5,938 nucleotides of DNA from Verrucomicrobiota bacterium (GTDB lineage Bacteria > Verrucomicrobiota > Verrucomicrobiia > Chthoniobacterales > JAFAMB01): NCBI GenBank assembly GCA_019241095.1, contig JAFAXJ010000232.1, forward strand, positions 1-5,938, written 5' to 3'. Both the position numbers and the translations under genes were made by a program. Numbering within the stretch: position 1 is the first letter of the stretch; the number at the start of each line of letters is the position of its first letter. This document shows positions 1-5,755 of the stretch, piece after piece. A model generated the notes under the pieces. It searched no databases and was not told the origin of the DNA. It saw nothing but the letters and a program-made list of their open reading frames with translations.

Positions 1-1
1 T

Positions 2-290
2 CTTTTGGCGGTCAAGAGCGTCAATGTCGCATGGAAGGAATTCCGGGTCGGCAACAAACAGGGGATTGCGGACGTTACCGAGCTCCTCCAGTGGCCACAA
101 CGGGTTTCCAGCTATGTACCCGCCCAGCCTGCGAGGACTGCTTCTGAATTTGGGTTCGGACATAAACATCGCAATTCTCTTCCAAATTATCCTCGACCGA
201 ATTTCGGGAAATGCAATGGAGCCTCCCGAAGTGGTCTTTCTTTTGCGGGAAGCAAGCGCGGCCCCTCGTAAGCTGATTCATCGCGGTTAG
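2..290 (+). pseudogene. 3' end of an unrecognised gene, apparently frameshifted
   Basis: Two reading frames open from the left edge read like one protein when joined. Frame 2 (from position 2 to about 118) gives a plausible soluble segment (VAWKEFRVGNKQGIADVTEL, then LLQWPQRVSSYV) with G/C in the third position of 27 of 39 codons. After that it turns into a Pro/Arg/Ser-rich sequence typical of a wrong frame. Frame 3 from about 120 gives a good amphipathic segment (LRGLLLNLGSDINIAILFQI, then LREASAAP) ending at TAG 288-290. Dropping one C from the CCC at 119-121 joins them as SYVPPSLRGLL. The product is therefore either a pseudogene or intact with a sequencing error. I do not recognise the family, and the N-terminus lies outside the window. 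Random open frames remain possible, because all three + frames are open for the first 147 bases. Confidence 0.38.
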
Positions 291-594
291 AGAGCACGCA
301 CAGAACAGATCAAGTTTTCCATTCGGATAGCTTCGGCCGACGTCAGCTTATGTGCAGCCTCTAAGCTCTCGACGAGCATCAGCGTCTTTCAAAGGGCGCT
401 GATCGGGAAAAGTGATTGCACGGGTGCTAAATGAAGAAAGCGTCGGATGGAAAAATTCCGGTAATGACGCAAATGAAAGAGCTTTGGTGTGAAGGAGACT
501 AGCGCGGCACAGCCTTTCCAGGCTACACATCCCTTGTCGAGAAGGAAGCTCAGCGCAGAACAGCTCTAAGATTTGATGAGCTTTTCAATCCAAT
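291..594. other. Gene-poor spacer with two hairpins
   Basis: I see no convincing coding region here. One hairpin has perfect 7-bp arms, ATCAGCG 378-384 and CGCTGAT 397-403. Its 12-nt loop can pair further (CTT/AAG). A second has 5-bp arms, AGCCT 511-515 and AGGCT 520-524, around TTCC. Neither is followed by a T-run on either strand, so neither is a standard terminator. A 23-codon ATG frame (431-502, MKKASDGKIPVMTQMKELW and a short tail) has protein-like composition but no ribosome-binding site. It could be a relic or chance. The segment separates the + strand remnant on the left from the convergent minus-strand small gene. Confidence 0.5.
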
Positions 595-819
595 CTACCC
601 GTCTGGCTTTTCAAATGATTCCAATAATTTTCCTGCAATATGATGAATTATTTCCATACTGGGATAATTAGGATCCGAAACCAGATCTCGAAGCTGTTCT
701 AAAGACGTTTCCATACGGTCTTTGCGTTTTTCTGGCGAACAAGTCAGTCTTGAATCCGGAGGAGACACTCCCTGGTAATTATTTGAGGGCCGGCCTTCTT
801 GATCATTTACGGGCTCCAA
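595..819 (-). CDS. Small FlgM-like protein (possible anti-sigma-28 factor)
   Basis: The 74-residue product has a polar, Pro/Ser/Asn-rich N-terminal half that looks disordered. A compact C-terminal half (about residues 36-70) is predicted as two amphipathic helices: METSLEQLRDLVS, then, after DPNYPS, MEIIHHIAGKLLESF. This matches the layout of FlgM, the anti-sigma factor that holds the flagellar sigma-28 (FliA) inactive until it is exported through the hook-basal body. FlgM family C-termini follow the pattern V-x2-L-(K/R)...Y-x4-I-A-x2-L-(L/I). The start is TTG at 819-817, because AAAGGAG (833-827) lies 7 nt before it. The TTG at 825 would be only 1 nt from that motif. It is transcribed divergently from the response regulator, and a sigma-28-like promoter lies just upstream. 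The similarity is weak, and an unrelated small helical protein is the main alternative. Confidence 0.5.
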   Translation of the reverse strand: MEPVNDQEGRPSNNYQGVSPPDSRLTCSPEKRKDRMETSLEQLRDLVSDPNYPSMEIIHHIAGKLLESFEKPDG

Positions 820-826
820 AACCAAT

Positions 827-833
827 CTCCTTT
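827..833 (-). promoter_or_regulatory. Shine-Dalgarno AAAGGAG of the FlgM-like gene
   Basis: The minus strand reads AAAGGAG here, followed by 7 nt (ATTGGTT) and then TTG at 819-817. This decides the start codon in favour of 819 over the in-frame TTG at 825. It is the only strong Shine-Dalgarno sequence found before any gene in the window. Confidence 0.65.
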
Positions 834-835
834 AA

Positions 836-862
836 GTATCGACCGAAAATTTTGCTACTTTA
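836..862 (-). promoter_or_regulatory. Candidate sigma-28 (FliA-type) promoter
   Basis: Minus strand: TAAAGTAG (862-855), 11 nt, GTCGATAC (843-836). The enterobacterial sigma-28 consensus is TAAAGTTT-N11-GCCGATAA, so each element matches at 6 of 8 positions and the spacer is exact. It points at the FlgM-like gene; in enteric bacteria flgM itself is partly under a sigma-28 promoter. A caveat is that the expected transcription start (about 829-830) falls at the Shine-Dalgarno motif, leaving a leader of only about 10 nt. Read as a sigma-70 promoter, the best fit (TTAAAG-17-GATACT) is poorer. Confidence 0.45.
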
Positions 863-868
863 ACGCAG

Positions 869-880
869 ACTTCCGGAAGT
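869..880. promoter_or_regulatory. 12-bp perfect palindrome, possible operator
   Basis: ACTTCCGGAAGT is a perfect palindrome lying 6 nt upstream of the sigma-28-like -35 element. It sits in the divergent intergenic region shared with the response regulator gene. A dimeric regulator could bind it, and the neighbouring Fis-type response regulator is one candidate. No binding evidence exists here. Confidence 0.35.
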
Positions 881-959
881 ACAAACTGTTCTGAAAATCA
901 TTGCTGCACGAAAATTTAACACTTATGTTTGTTTTCGGGCTGGTCAGGGACGCTTCAGT

Positions 960-983
960 TAAACAGTCGTTTATATTTCACGC
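960..983 (+). promoter_or_regulatory. -10-like TATATT and small inverted repeat before the response regulator
   Basis: TATATT (972-977, 5 of 6 to TATAAT) lies 6 nt before the ATG at 984, so a transcript from it would start at about the A of ATG and be leaderless. No good -35 sits at normal spacing. TAAAC (960-964) and GTTTA (969-973) form an inverted repeat with a 4-nt centre overlapping this -10. A weaker alternative is TTGCTG (901-906)-17-TATGTT (924-929). No sigma-54 GG-N10-GC element was found on the + strand here. Confidence 0.25.
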
Positions 984-2444
984 ATGGCTATCGAAAAGGT
1001 AATCGTCATTGACGATGAGCCGCTAATACGGAGATCTCTCGAACTGCAGCTGCGCAATAAACGTTTAACAGTTGTGCTCTGCTCAACGATGGCCGAAGCG
1101 GAGCGGCTTATTTCCAAAGACTCGTTCGATCTGATGTTTGTCGATGTCCGGCTGCCAGACGGCGATGGAAGTCAATTGCTGTATCGAATGAACTCAGAGC
1201 CTGAAAAGCCCTTAATCGTGATAATGACCGGTTATGGCACCATCGATTCGGCAATGGGCTACATCCGTGAGGGTGCGTTCGATTATATTATCAAGCCATT
1301 TACCGCCAGCCAGATCGACGTTATCCTAAAAAAAGCCGAGAATTTTAACCAGGCCGTAAAGGTAAGCCAAATTCTCGCGCACGAAAAGGCCGATTCCACG
1401 CCTCTGATCGGTAGCAGCGCACCTATCCAGGAATTGCGCCAATTGATCCAAAAAGTAGCACCTACCGAAGCTACCGTTCTAATAAGCGGAGAGAACGGCA
1501 CGGGAAAAGAGCTGGTCGCCAGCGAAATTTTTTTGGCTAGCGCCCGGTCTCGAATGCCTTTCATCAAAGTCAATTGCGCTGCAATCTCTGAAACCTTGAT
1601 CGAAAGTGAATTCTTTGGACATGAACGCGGTGCTTTCACCGGAGCAACTGAAAAACGCGAAGGCAGGTTCGAGTTGGCGAACGGTGGAACAATTCTTCTT
1701 GATGAGATCAGTGAAATCTCTTTGAAGCTACAGGCAAAACTATTGCGAGCACTCCAAGAACGCGAATTCGAACGAGTAGGCGGTAATCGAACTATCAAGG
1801 TAAATGTTCGAGTTTTAGCGACCACCAACCGTGACCTGCAGAAGTGCGTCGAAAAGCAAGAGTTCCGGCAAGACCTATATTACCGTCTTAATGTGTTCCC
1901 GATTGTGGTTCCAGCGCTGAAGAAGCGCAAAGAGGATATTCCGCAATTGACTCGCGCCTTTCTGTCCCGATTGGCGCGACGCAACGGGACTTCACCTCCT
2001 TTTTTAGGACAGGCTGCTCTTCGAATCCTGGATGCTTACGATTGGCCAGGCAATGTGCGCGAATTACAAAATGTCATGGAACGCGCCGTGATTCTGAGTG
2101 AGCCGGGGCAGGAAATAACTCCACACGTTCTGGAAGCTATGTTCCCGGCAGAGTTGCTTGGGAACTGGTGGAATGGTCGTATCGAATCAACACGCTCGAG
2201 CATCGGATTGACGTTCCCTGACCATATCGTTCCTCTGGAGCAGATGGAAAGGGAGTACATTCTGCATGCATTGAAAAAATCGAATGGGAACCGCACCAAC
2301 ACAGCTCAACTGCTCGGGATTAGTATTCGGACGCTCCGTAACAAGCTCAATGAGCTTAAAGCGGAAAACGATCCGGAACTGAATCTGCAAAAGATCCGAA
2401 AAGACGCTGATCAGAAAGTTCTCCCGCCCCCGCCCTTGACTTGA
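984..2444 (+). CDS. Sigma-54-dependent response regulator, NtrC family (receiver-AAA+-Fis)
   Basis: This 486-residue cytoplasmic activator has the full three-domain layout. Receiver, about 1-120: acidic pair D10-D11, phospho-acceptor D54 in VDVRLPDGDG, switch T82, K104 in IIKPF. Sigma-54 AAA+ domain, about 140-375: Walker A GENGTGKE (169-176), GAFTGA loop (216-221) that contacts sigma-54, Walker B ILLDEI with D240-E241, arginine-finger region RQDLYYRLNVFP (from 295), WPGNVREL (354-361). Fis-type helix-turn-helix, about 422-458, ending LLGISIRTLRNKLNEL. All key residues are intact, so it should hydrolyse ATP and open sigma-54 promoters once phosphorylated. Its sensor kinase is not in the window. 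The helix resembles those of flagellar activators such as FlbD, FleR and FlrC, and the FlgM-like gene is divergent from it; a flagellar role is inferred. The start is the only in-frame ATG after TAA 960-962, and it has no Shine-Dalgarno. The Pro-rich tail (PPPPLT) is encoded by a repeat-like GC-rich stretch. Confidence 0.93.
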   Translation: MAIEKVIVIDDEPLIRRSLELQLRNKRLTVVLCSTMAEAERLISKDSFDLMFVDVRLPDGDGSQLLYRMNSEPEKPLIVIMTGYGTIDSAMGYIREGAFDYIIKPFTASQIDVILKKAENFNQAVKVSQILAHEKADSTPLIGSSAPIQELRQLIQKVAPTEATVLISGENGTGKELVASEIFLASARSRMPFIKVNCAAISETLIESEFFGHERGAFTGATEKREGRFELANGGTILLDEISEISLKLQAKLLRALQEREFERVGGNRTIKVNVRVLATTNRDLQKCVEKQEFRQDLYYRLNVFPIVVPALKKRKEDIPQLTRAFLSRLARRNGTSPPFLGQAALRILDAYDWPGNVRELQNVMERAVILSEPGQEITPHVLEAMFPAELLGNWWNGRIESTRSSIGLTFPDHIVPLEQMEREYILHALKKSNGNRTNTAQLLGISIRTLRNKLNELKAENDPELNLQKIRKDADQKVLPPPPLT

Positions 2445-2455
2445 TCAGAAGTCAG
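2424..2455 (+). repeat. GC-rich 13-mer plus hairpin, copy 1
   Basis: CCGCCCCCGCCCT (2424-2436) recurs exactly at 5722-5734. It is followed by a hairpin with perfect 6-bp arms, TGACTT (2437-2442) and AAGTCA (2449-2454), around GATCAG. At the other copy the 13-mer is likewise followed by a hairpin containing TGATCA and AGTC. Here it overlaps the end and stop codon of the response regulator. No T-run follows, so it is not a standard terminator. Confidence 0.4.
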
Positions 2456-2471
2456 TTGCTACTTCGGTTCC

Positions 2472-3218
2472 ATGAACCGTTATGCCGACCAAGTCGCTGT
2501 TATTACCGGGGCAGGAAGAGGCATCGGGAGAGCGATTGCCTTGCGGCTGGCCGCCGAAGGGGCGCGGGTAGCGGTTATCAGTCGAACCGCTGTCAATGCT
2601 CAGATAGTGGCCGAGGAGTTGACAAAGCAGTACTCGCAACAAGCGCTCCCCTACTCGGTTGACGTCGCTGACGGAGATGCGGTAGCAAACCTTTGTTCCA
2701 AAATCGTCAAGGATTTTGGAACAATAAGCGTTCTCGTCAATAATGCTGGTATTACGCGAGATCGGCTCAGCATGCGGATGTCAGGGGAAGATTGGGACAG
2801 AGTTCTCGATACGAATCTCAAGGGAGCGTTTCATTTCGTTCAACATCTACAACGCCACATGATGCGGAATTCTTATGGCCGAATCGTCAATATCAGCTCC
2901 GTCAGTGGGTTGCTCGGTCAGGCTGGTCAAGTCAACTATTCAGCAAGTAAAGCCGGACTGATCGGCCTGACGAAAGCTTTGGCGCGTGAGGTCTCGGGCC
3001 GAAATGTAACGGTAAACGCCGTGGCTCCGGGGTTTATTCAAACCGATATGACGCAGAACCTGCCAGAATCAGTCAAGGCCGACGTACTCAAGTTAATACC
3101 ACTGGAACGTTTCGGTGATTGCGAAGACGTCGCTGCGGCGGTGGCCTTTATAGCAAGTCCGGAAGCCAAGTACATTACTGGGCAGGTTATCAAAGTCGAT
3201 GGCGGGATGGCGATGTGA
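2472..3218 (+). CDS. fabG: 3-oxoacyl-[acyl-carrier-protein] reductase (FabG-type SDR)
   Basis: This 248-residue classical short-chain dehydrogenase has the usual FabG length. It would reduce 3-oxoacyl-ACP to 3-hydroxyacyl-ACP with NADPH in cytoplasmic fatty acid synthesis. Visible are the nucleotide-binding TGAGRGIG (12-19), NNAG (90-93), structural N115, catalytic S143 (NISSVSG), Y156 and K160 (YSASK), the PG-x-I-x-T-x-M segment (PGFIQTDM, 186-193), and the C-terminal ITGQ...VDGG typical of FabG. Serine-tyrosine-lysine spacing equals that of E. coli FabG. The ATG is 27 nt after the response regulator stop with no Shine-Dalgarno, so it could be read through from that gene. No other fatty acid gene (acpP, fabD, fabF) is adjacent, so a related SDR reductase with another substrate cannot be excluded. 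Confidence 0.88.
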   Translation: MNRYADQVAVITGAGRGIGRAIALRLAAEGARVAVISRTAVNAQIVAEELTKQYSQQALPYSVDVADGDAVANLCSKIVKDFGTISVLVNNAGITRDRLSMRMSGEDWDRVLDTNLKGAFHFVQHLQRHMMRNSYGRIVNISSVSGLLGQAGQVNYSASKAGLIGLTKALAREVSGRNVTVNAVAPGFIQTDMTQNLPESVKADVLKLIPLERFGDCEDVAAAVAFIASPEAKYITGQVIKVDGGMAM

Positions 3219-3247
3219 TGGAAAAAAGCTGCAAAAGTACAAAGTTA

Positions 3248-3276
3248 TTGCAAATCTTTTGCATCAAGGAAACAAT
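3248..3276 (+). promoter_or_regulatory. Candidate promoter with overlapping operator for the metal transporter unit
   Basis: TTGCAA (3248-3253)-17 nt-AACAAT (3271-3276) matches sigma-70 elements at 4 of 6 positions each with ideal spacing. A perfect inverted repeat, TGCAAA (3249-3254)-TCT-TTTGCA (3258-3263), overlaps the -35 and spacer, where a repressor would block polymerase. Such AT-rich dyads are common for Fur/Zur/Mur- or MntR-type metal sensors, which would suit the genes that follow. The specific regulator is a guess. Confidence 0.35.
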
Positions 3277-3318
3277 CTCCAGCTAAATGGTTTCCATCCG
3301 GTTTTATCCCTATCAGTC

Positions 3319-4101
3319 GTGACTTCTTTCCCTCCAGCTCAGCACGTTTTAAGAGTGCATGATCTAACCGTCTCCTATAAAAGGATCCCGGCAGTTCATC
3401 ATGTCTCTCTGGAGCTCAAGTGCGGATCCGCAGTCGCTCTTCTGGGCCCCAACGGGGCAGGAAAAACTTCATTCTTTAAAGCACTGGTCGGCTTGGTCCC
3501 TCTTGAAAGCGGCTGGATCGAACTCCATGGCAAAAACGGACGGAGTGCCTTTGCACATATTGCTTACCTTCCGCAACGCAGTACGGTTGATTGGGACTTT
3601 CCAATTACCGTTCGAGAGCTGGTTGAGATGGGCCGCTATCAGGCGCTTGGCTGGCATAAACGGTTCGAAGCAGAAGATCGCCGCCAGGTAGAGCATGCGC
3701 TCGAGACAATGGATTTTAAAGATCTTGCAGAAAGGCAGATCAGCGCTCTGTCAGGTGGCCAGCAACAACGGGCATTTCTGGCAAGATCACTCGCTCAAAA
3801 CGCACACGTTTTTCTACTCGATGAACCATTTGCCGGCTTGGATAAGCTTGCGCAGGAACTCTTAGCGGAAGCCATCAAAACGCTGGCAGGACGCGGCAAT
3901 CTCGTGATTGTTTCTCACCATGATTTGCGAAGCGTTCCGGGGCTTTTCGATAAGGTGATATTTTTGAACGGCGAGCTGGTTGCTTATGGAGACGTTCATG
4001 ATGTCTTCACTCAGGAAAACATCGCCCGCACTTTCCACACACATGTCTTTTCCGGGTTAGCACATGAACCTAGGATCCCTGCTGGAACCGTTCCGCCATG
4101 A
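3319..4101 (+). CDS. Metal (Mn/Zn-type) ABC transporter, ATP-binding protein
   Basis: This 260-residue ATPase powers import of divalent metal (manganese, zinc or iron) at the inner face of the cytoplasmic membrane. Motifs, numbered from the GTG start: Walker A GPNGAGKT (43-50), Q-loop Q86, signature LSGGQQQR (144-151), Walker B VFLLDEP with D168-E169, switch H200 in VSHHDL. The stretch after the Q-loop (YLPQRSTVDWDFPITVRELV) and MGRY mark the metal-chelate subfamily of SitB, MntB, PsaB and ZnuC. The open frame extends up to 3199 inside fabG, but that part (many Lys, Asn, Gln, no family similarity) is implausible. GTG at 3319 gives the normal length, though it lacks a Shine-Dalgarno; GTG 3355 is a shorter alternative. 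It overlaps the permease gene by 38 nt. Metal specificity cannot be settled from sequence. Confidence 0.9.
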   Translation: MTSFPPAQHVLRVHDLTVSYKRIPAVHHVSLELKCGSAVALLGPNGAGKTSFFKALVGLVPLESGWIELHGKNGRSAFAHIAYLPQRSTVDWDFPITVRELVEMGRYQALGWHKRFEAEDRRQVEHALETMDFKDLAERQISALSGGQQQRAFLARSLAQNAHVFLLDEPFAGLDKLAQELLAEAIKTLAGRGNLVIVSHHDLRSVPGLFDKVIFLNGELVAYGDVHDVFTQENIARTFHTHVFSGLAHEPRIPAGTVPP

Positions 4102-4957
4102 ATTCATGCAGCGCGCGTTGTTCGGCTGCGCGCTTATCGGGTTCACCAATGGAGTGCTGAGCGCCTTTATTGTTTTGCGCCGGATGGCATTGATGGCTGA
4201 TGCGATGGCTCATTCGCTTTTGCCAGGAGTGGCGTTTGCAATCATTTTTCTGGGCATAATGCCAGGAACGCTCTTTTTAGGTGCTCTTGTTGCAGCTTTG
4301 CTGGTCGCTTTTGGTACGCAGCTCATTTCGCGTAGTTCTCGAATAAAAGAAGACACCTCTCTGGGGCTTCTATTTGCTTGTTCCTTTTCATTAGGCTTGG
4401 TTTTGCTGAGCCTTTCCACGGTTCACGTGGATGTGCAGGATTACCTGTTTGGGAATATCCTGGGTTTAGGAGATGCTGATCTCTGGATTGTTTACGCAAT
4501 CAGCTTGGTCGTGCTCCCGGTTCTTACTGGCCTTCAACGTCCCCTCTTGCTGATGATGTTTCAACCTTCGGTGGCAGGCAGCCAGGGCGTGCCGGTGAAT
4601 GCACTGAACTACACCTTGGTTGGTCTGCTGGTGCTCTCGATGATTTCGTCGCTTCAAGCCGTTGGGGTGGTTCTCGCACTGGGAATGTTGATCGCCCCAG
4701 CTGCGACCGTTTATCTGCTTTGCGATTCTTTTCCCAAAATGTTTTGGCTTGGCGGCGTGATTGGCGCGACCGGCTCATGCCTCGGGCTGCTTGCCTCCTA
4801 TTGGCTAAGCCTCCCTTCGGGCCCATGTATTGTACTGCTGCTTGGCTTGGCTTTCGTGGTCGCGTATCTATTCAGCCCAAAGTATGGCGTCATTTCAGGT
4901 CTGATCCAGGGACGCCATATCCATGAGGCCTCACTTGCGCGATGGCGTGATCGTTAG
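4064..4957 (+). CDS. Metal (Mn/Zn-type) ABC transporter permease, ABC-3 family
   Basis: The 297-residue integral membrane protein has about eight hydrophobic segments, roughly at 18-38, 53-70, 72-88, 99-117, 139-158, 183-219, 227-247 and 253-271. It forms the channel partner of the upstream ATPase. Family hallmarks are LRRMALMADAMAHSLLPG (38-55), the coupling loop SQGVPVNALNY (173-183), and LALGMLIAPAA (204-214). The opening LLEPFRHEFMQRAL is usual for ZnuB/SitC/MntC-type permeases, which supports ATG 4064 despite its 38-nt overlap with the ATPase gene; the overlap suggests coupled translation. ATG 4106 is a less likely alternative. No substrate-binding protein gene lies beside it. The hydrophilic C-terminus contains HIHE, but it is too short to call a metal site. 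Confidence 0.92.
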   Translation: MNLGSLLEPFRHEFMQRALFGCALIGFTNGVLSAFIVLRRMALMADAMAHSLLPGVAFAIIFLGIMPGTLFLGALVAALLVAFGTQLISRSSRIKEDTSLGLLFACSFSLGLVLLSLSTVHVDVQDYLFGNILGLGDADLWIVYAISLVVLPVLTGLQRPLLLMMFQPSVAGSQGVPVNALNYTLVGLLVLSMISSLQAVGVVLALGMLIAPAATVYLLCDSFPKMFWLGGVIGATGSCLGLLASYWLSLPSGPCIVLLLGLAFVVAYLFSPKYGVISGLIQGRHIHEASLARWRDR

Positions 4958-5677
4958 ATGAATCTTATGTTATCTGCTAAAAATGAGCTGGCTCTTCTCA
5001 TCGTCCTTTTCGTCCTGAGTGCCTGTTCTTCAGTGAACAAGACCGCGACAAGCGGTCACTTTTCAACGGTACTGATTGATGCTGGTCACGGCGGAAAAGA
5101 TAGCGGTGGTACAAGCGGTCTGCATAACCCCTTATTCATCAGAGAGAAGGATGTAACTCTGGATACCGCGCGGAGGGTTCAAGCAATCCTAAAACGCGCA
5201 GGGCTTCACACCGTGATGGTACGTGACGGTGATTATTTTGTGGAATTGGATAATCGAGTCGCCCTCGCAAACCGTCTGGGATCTGGGACGGTCCTGGTCA
5301 GTATTCATTATAATGCGACCGGAAGCGCAGCCCCTAAGGGAGTCCAAACTTTTTTTTGGCATGCGAATAGCCATGGTCTGGCCACAAGAATTCAGAGTCG
5401 GGTGGTGGAAGCAACCGGCGAGACAAACGTTGGAGTTACACGACGCCGCTTGAGGTTGACTCGAAATCCAGAAATTCCATGCGTTCTTTGTGAGTGCGCG
5501 TATCTGACCAATCCAAATGAACTCGTAAAGGTGGCAGACTCCAATTATCGCCAAAAAATCGCAGAAGGGATAGCGGCAGGTATTCTGGAACAGTATCGGA
5601 TTGGCGACTCTGGAACTTCGCCGGTTCCGGAAATCTGGGCTCCTCTCTCTCGTGCGCAGGATGGCAGGTCTTTCTGA
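4958..5677 (+). CDS. N-acetylmuramoyl-L-alanine amidase, zinc-dependent lipoprotein (Amidase_3)
   Basis: This 239-residue enzyme would cleave the bond between N-acetylmuramic acid and the stem peptide L-alanine. Residues 11-22 form a hydrophobic signal ending in the lipobox LSAC, with C23 as the lipidated cysteine. Ser at +2 suggests outer-membrane retention, facing the periplasm. The catalytic domain (about 36-212) has the zinc ligands H44 (DAGHGGKDSG), E63 (IREKDV) and H117 (SIHYNA), and the catalytic glutamate E179 (CVLCECAYLTN). The fold is therefore complete, without the regulatory helix or AMIN domain of E. coli AmiB/AmiC. Cysteines C175, C178 and C180 surround the catalytic site, which is unusual. 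The ATG immediately follows the permease TAG, so it is probably co-transcribed and coupled to the metal transporter. ATG 4967 is a possible alternative start. Confidence 0.93.
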   Translation: MNLMLSAKNELALLIVLFVLSACSSVNKTATSGHFSTVLIDAGHGGKDSGGTSGLHNPLFIREKDVTLDTARRVQAILKRAGLHTVMVRDGDYFVELDNRVALANRLGSGTVLVSIHYNATGSAAPKGVQTFFWHANSHGLATRIQSRVVEATGETNVGVTRRRLRLTRNPEIPCVLCECAYLTNPNELVKVADSNYRQKIAEGIAAGILEQYRIGDSGTSPVPEIWAPLSRAQDGRSF

Positions 5678-5721
5678 CCACTCAAACGCAGATCACCAGC
5701 GCCGAAGGCTGATATGAAGGT

Positions 5722-5755
5722 CCGCCCCCGCCCTGATCAAAGTCTGGTCAGGGAC
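5722..5755 (+). repeat. GC-rich 13-mer plus hairpin, copy 2
   Basis: CCGCCCCCGCCCT at 5722-5734 is identical to 2424-2436 and is again followed by a hairpin region with TGATCA and AGTC. The right part, CTGGTCAGGGAC (5744-5755), is also identical to 940-951 in the divergent promoter region. These shared words in one 6-kb window suggest a small dispersed element, though chance cannot be excluded. Confidence 0.35.

Noticed and set aside
75..281. 68-codon minus-strand frame opposite the left-edge remnant
   Set aside because: Cys/Arg/Gln-rich with no motif; the + strand frames explain this DNA better.
348..530. 60-codon minus-strand frame in the left spacer
   Set aside because: No ribosome-binding site or family features; composition (Ser, Arg, Leu, Phe) looks like noise.
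556..584. Terminator AGCTC/GAGCT followed by TTTT
   Set aside because: Only 5-bp arms with an 11-nt loop; too weak to call.
936..957. Sigma-54 promoter upstream of the response regulator (GG-rich stretch with GC)
   Set aside because: No GG-N10-GC spacing is met in any register (GGTCAGGGACGC has only 8 nt between the elements).
1283..1828. 181-codon open frame on the minus strand inside the response regulator
   Set aside because: It lies wholly antisense to the intact AAA+ domain, has no recognisable motif and is Arg/Ser-rich as expected of a shadow frame.
3199..3318. Longer N-terminus for the metal transporter ATPase, starting inside fabG
   Set aside because: It would add 40 residues unlike the family and cover the likely promoter; GTG 3319 gives the normal length.
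4524..4826. 100-codon minus-strand frame inside the permease
   Set aside because: Arg/Pro/Ser-rich antisense shadow of a clearly coding membrane protein gene.
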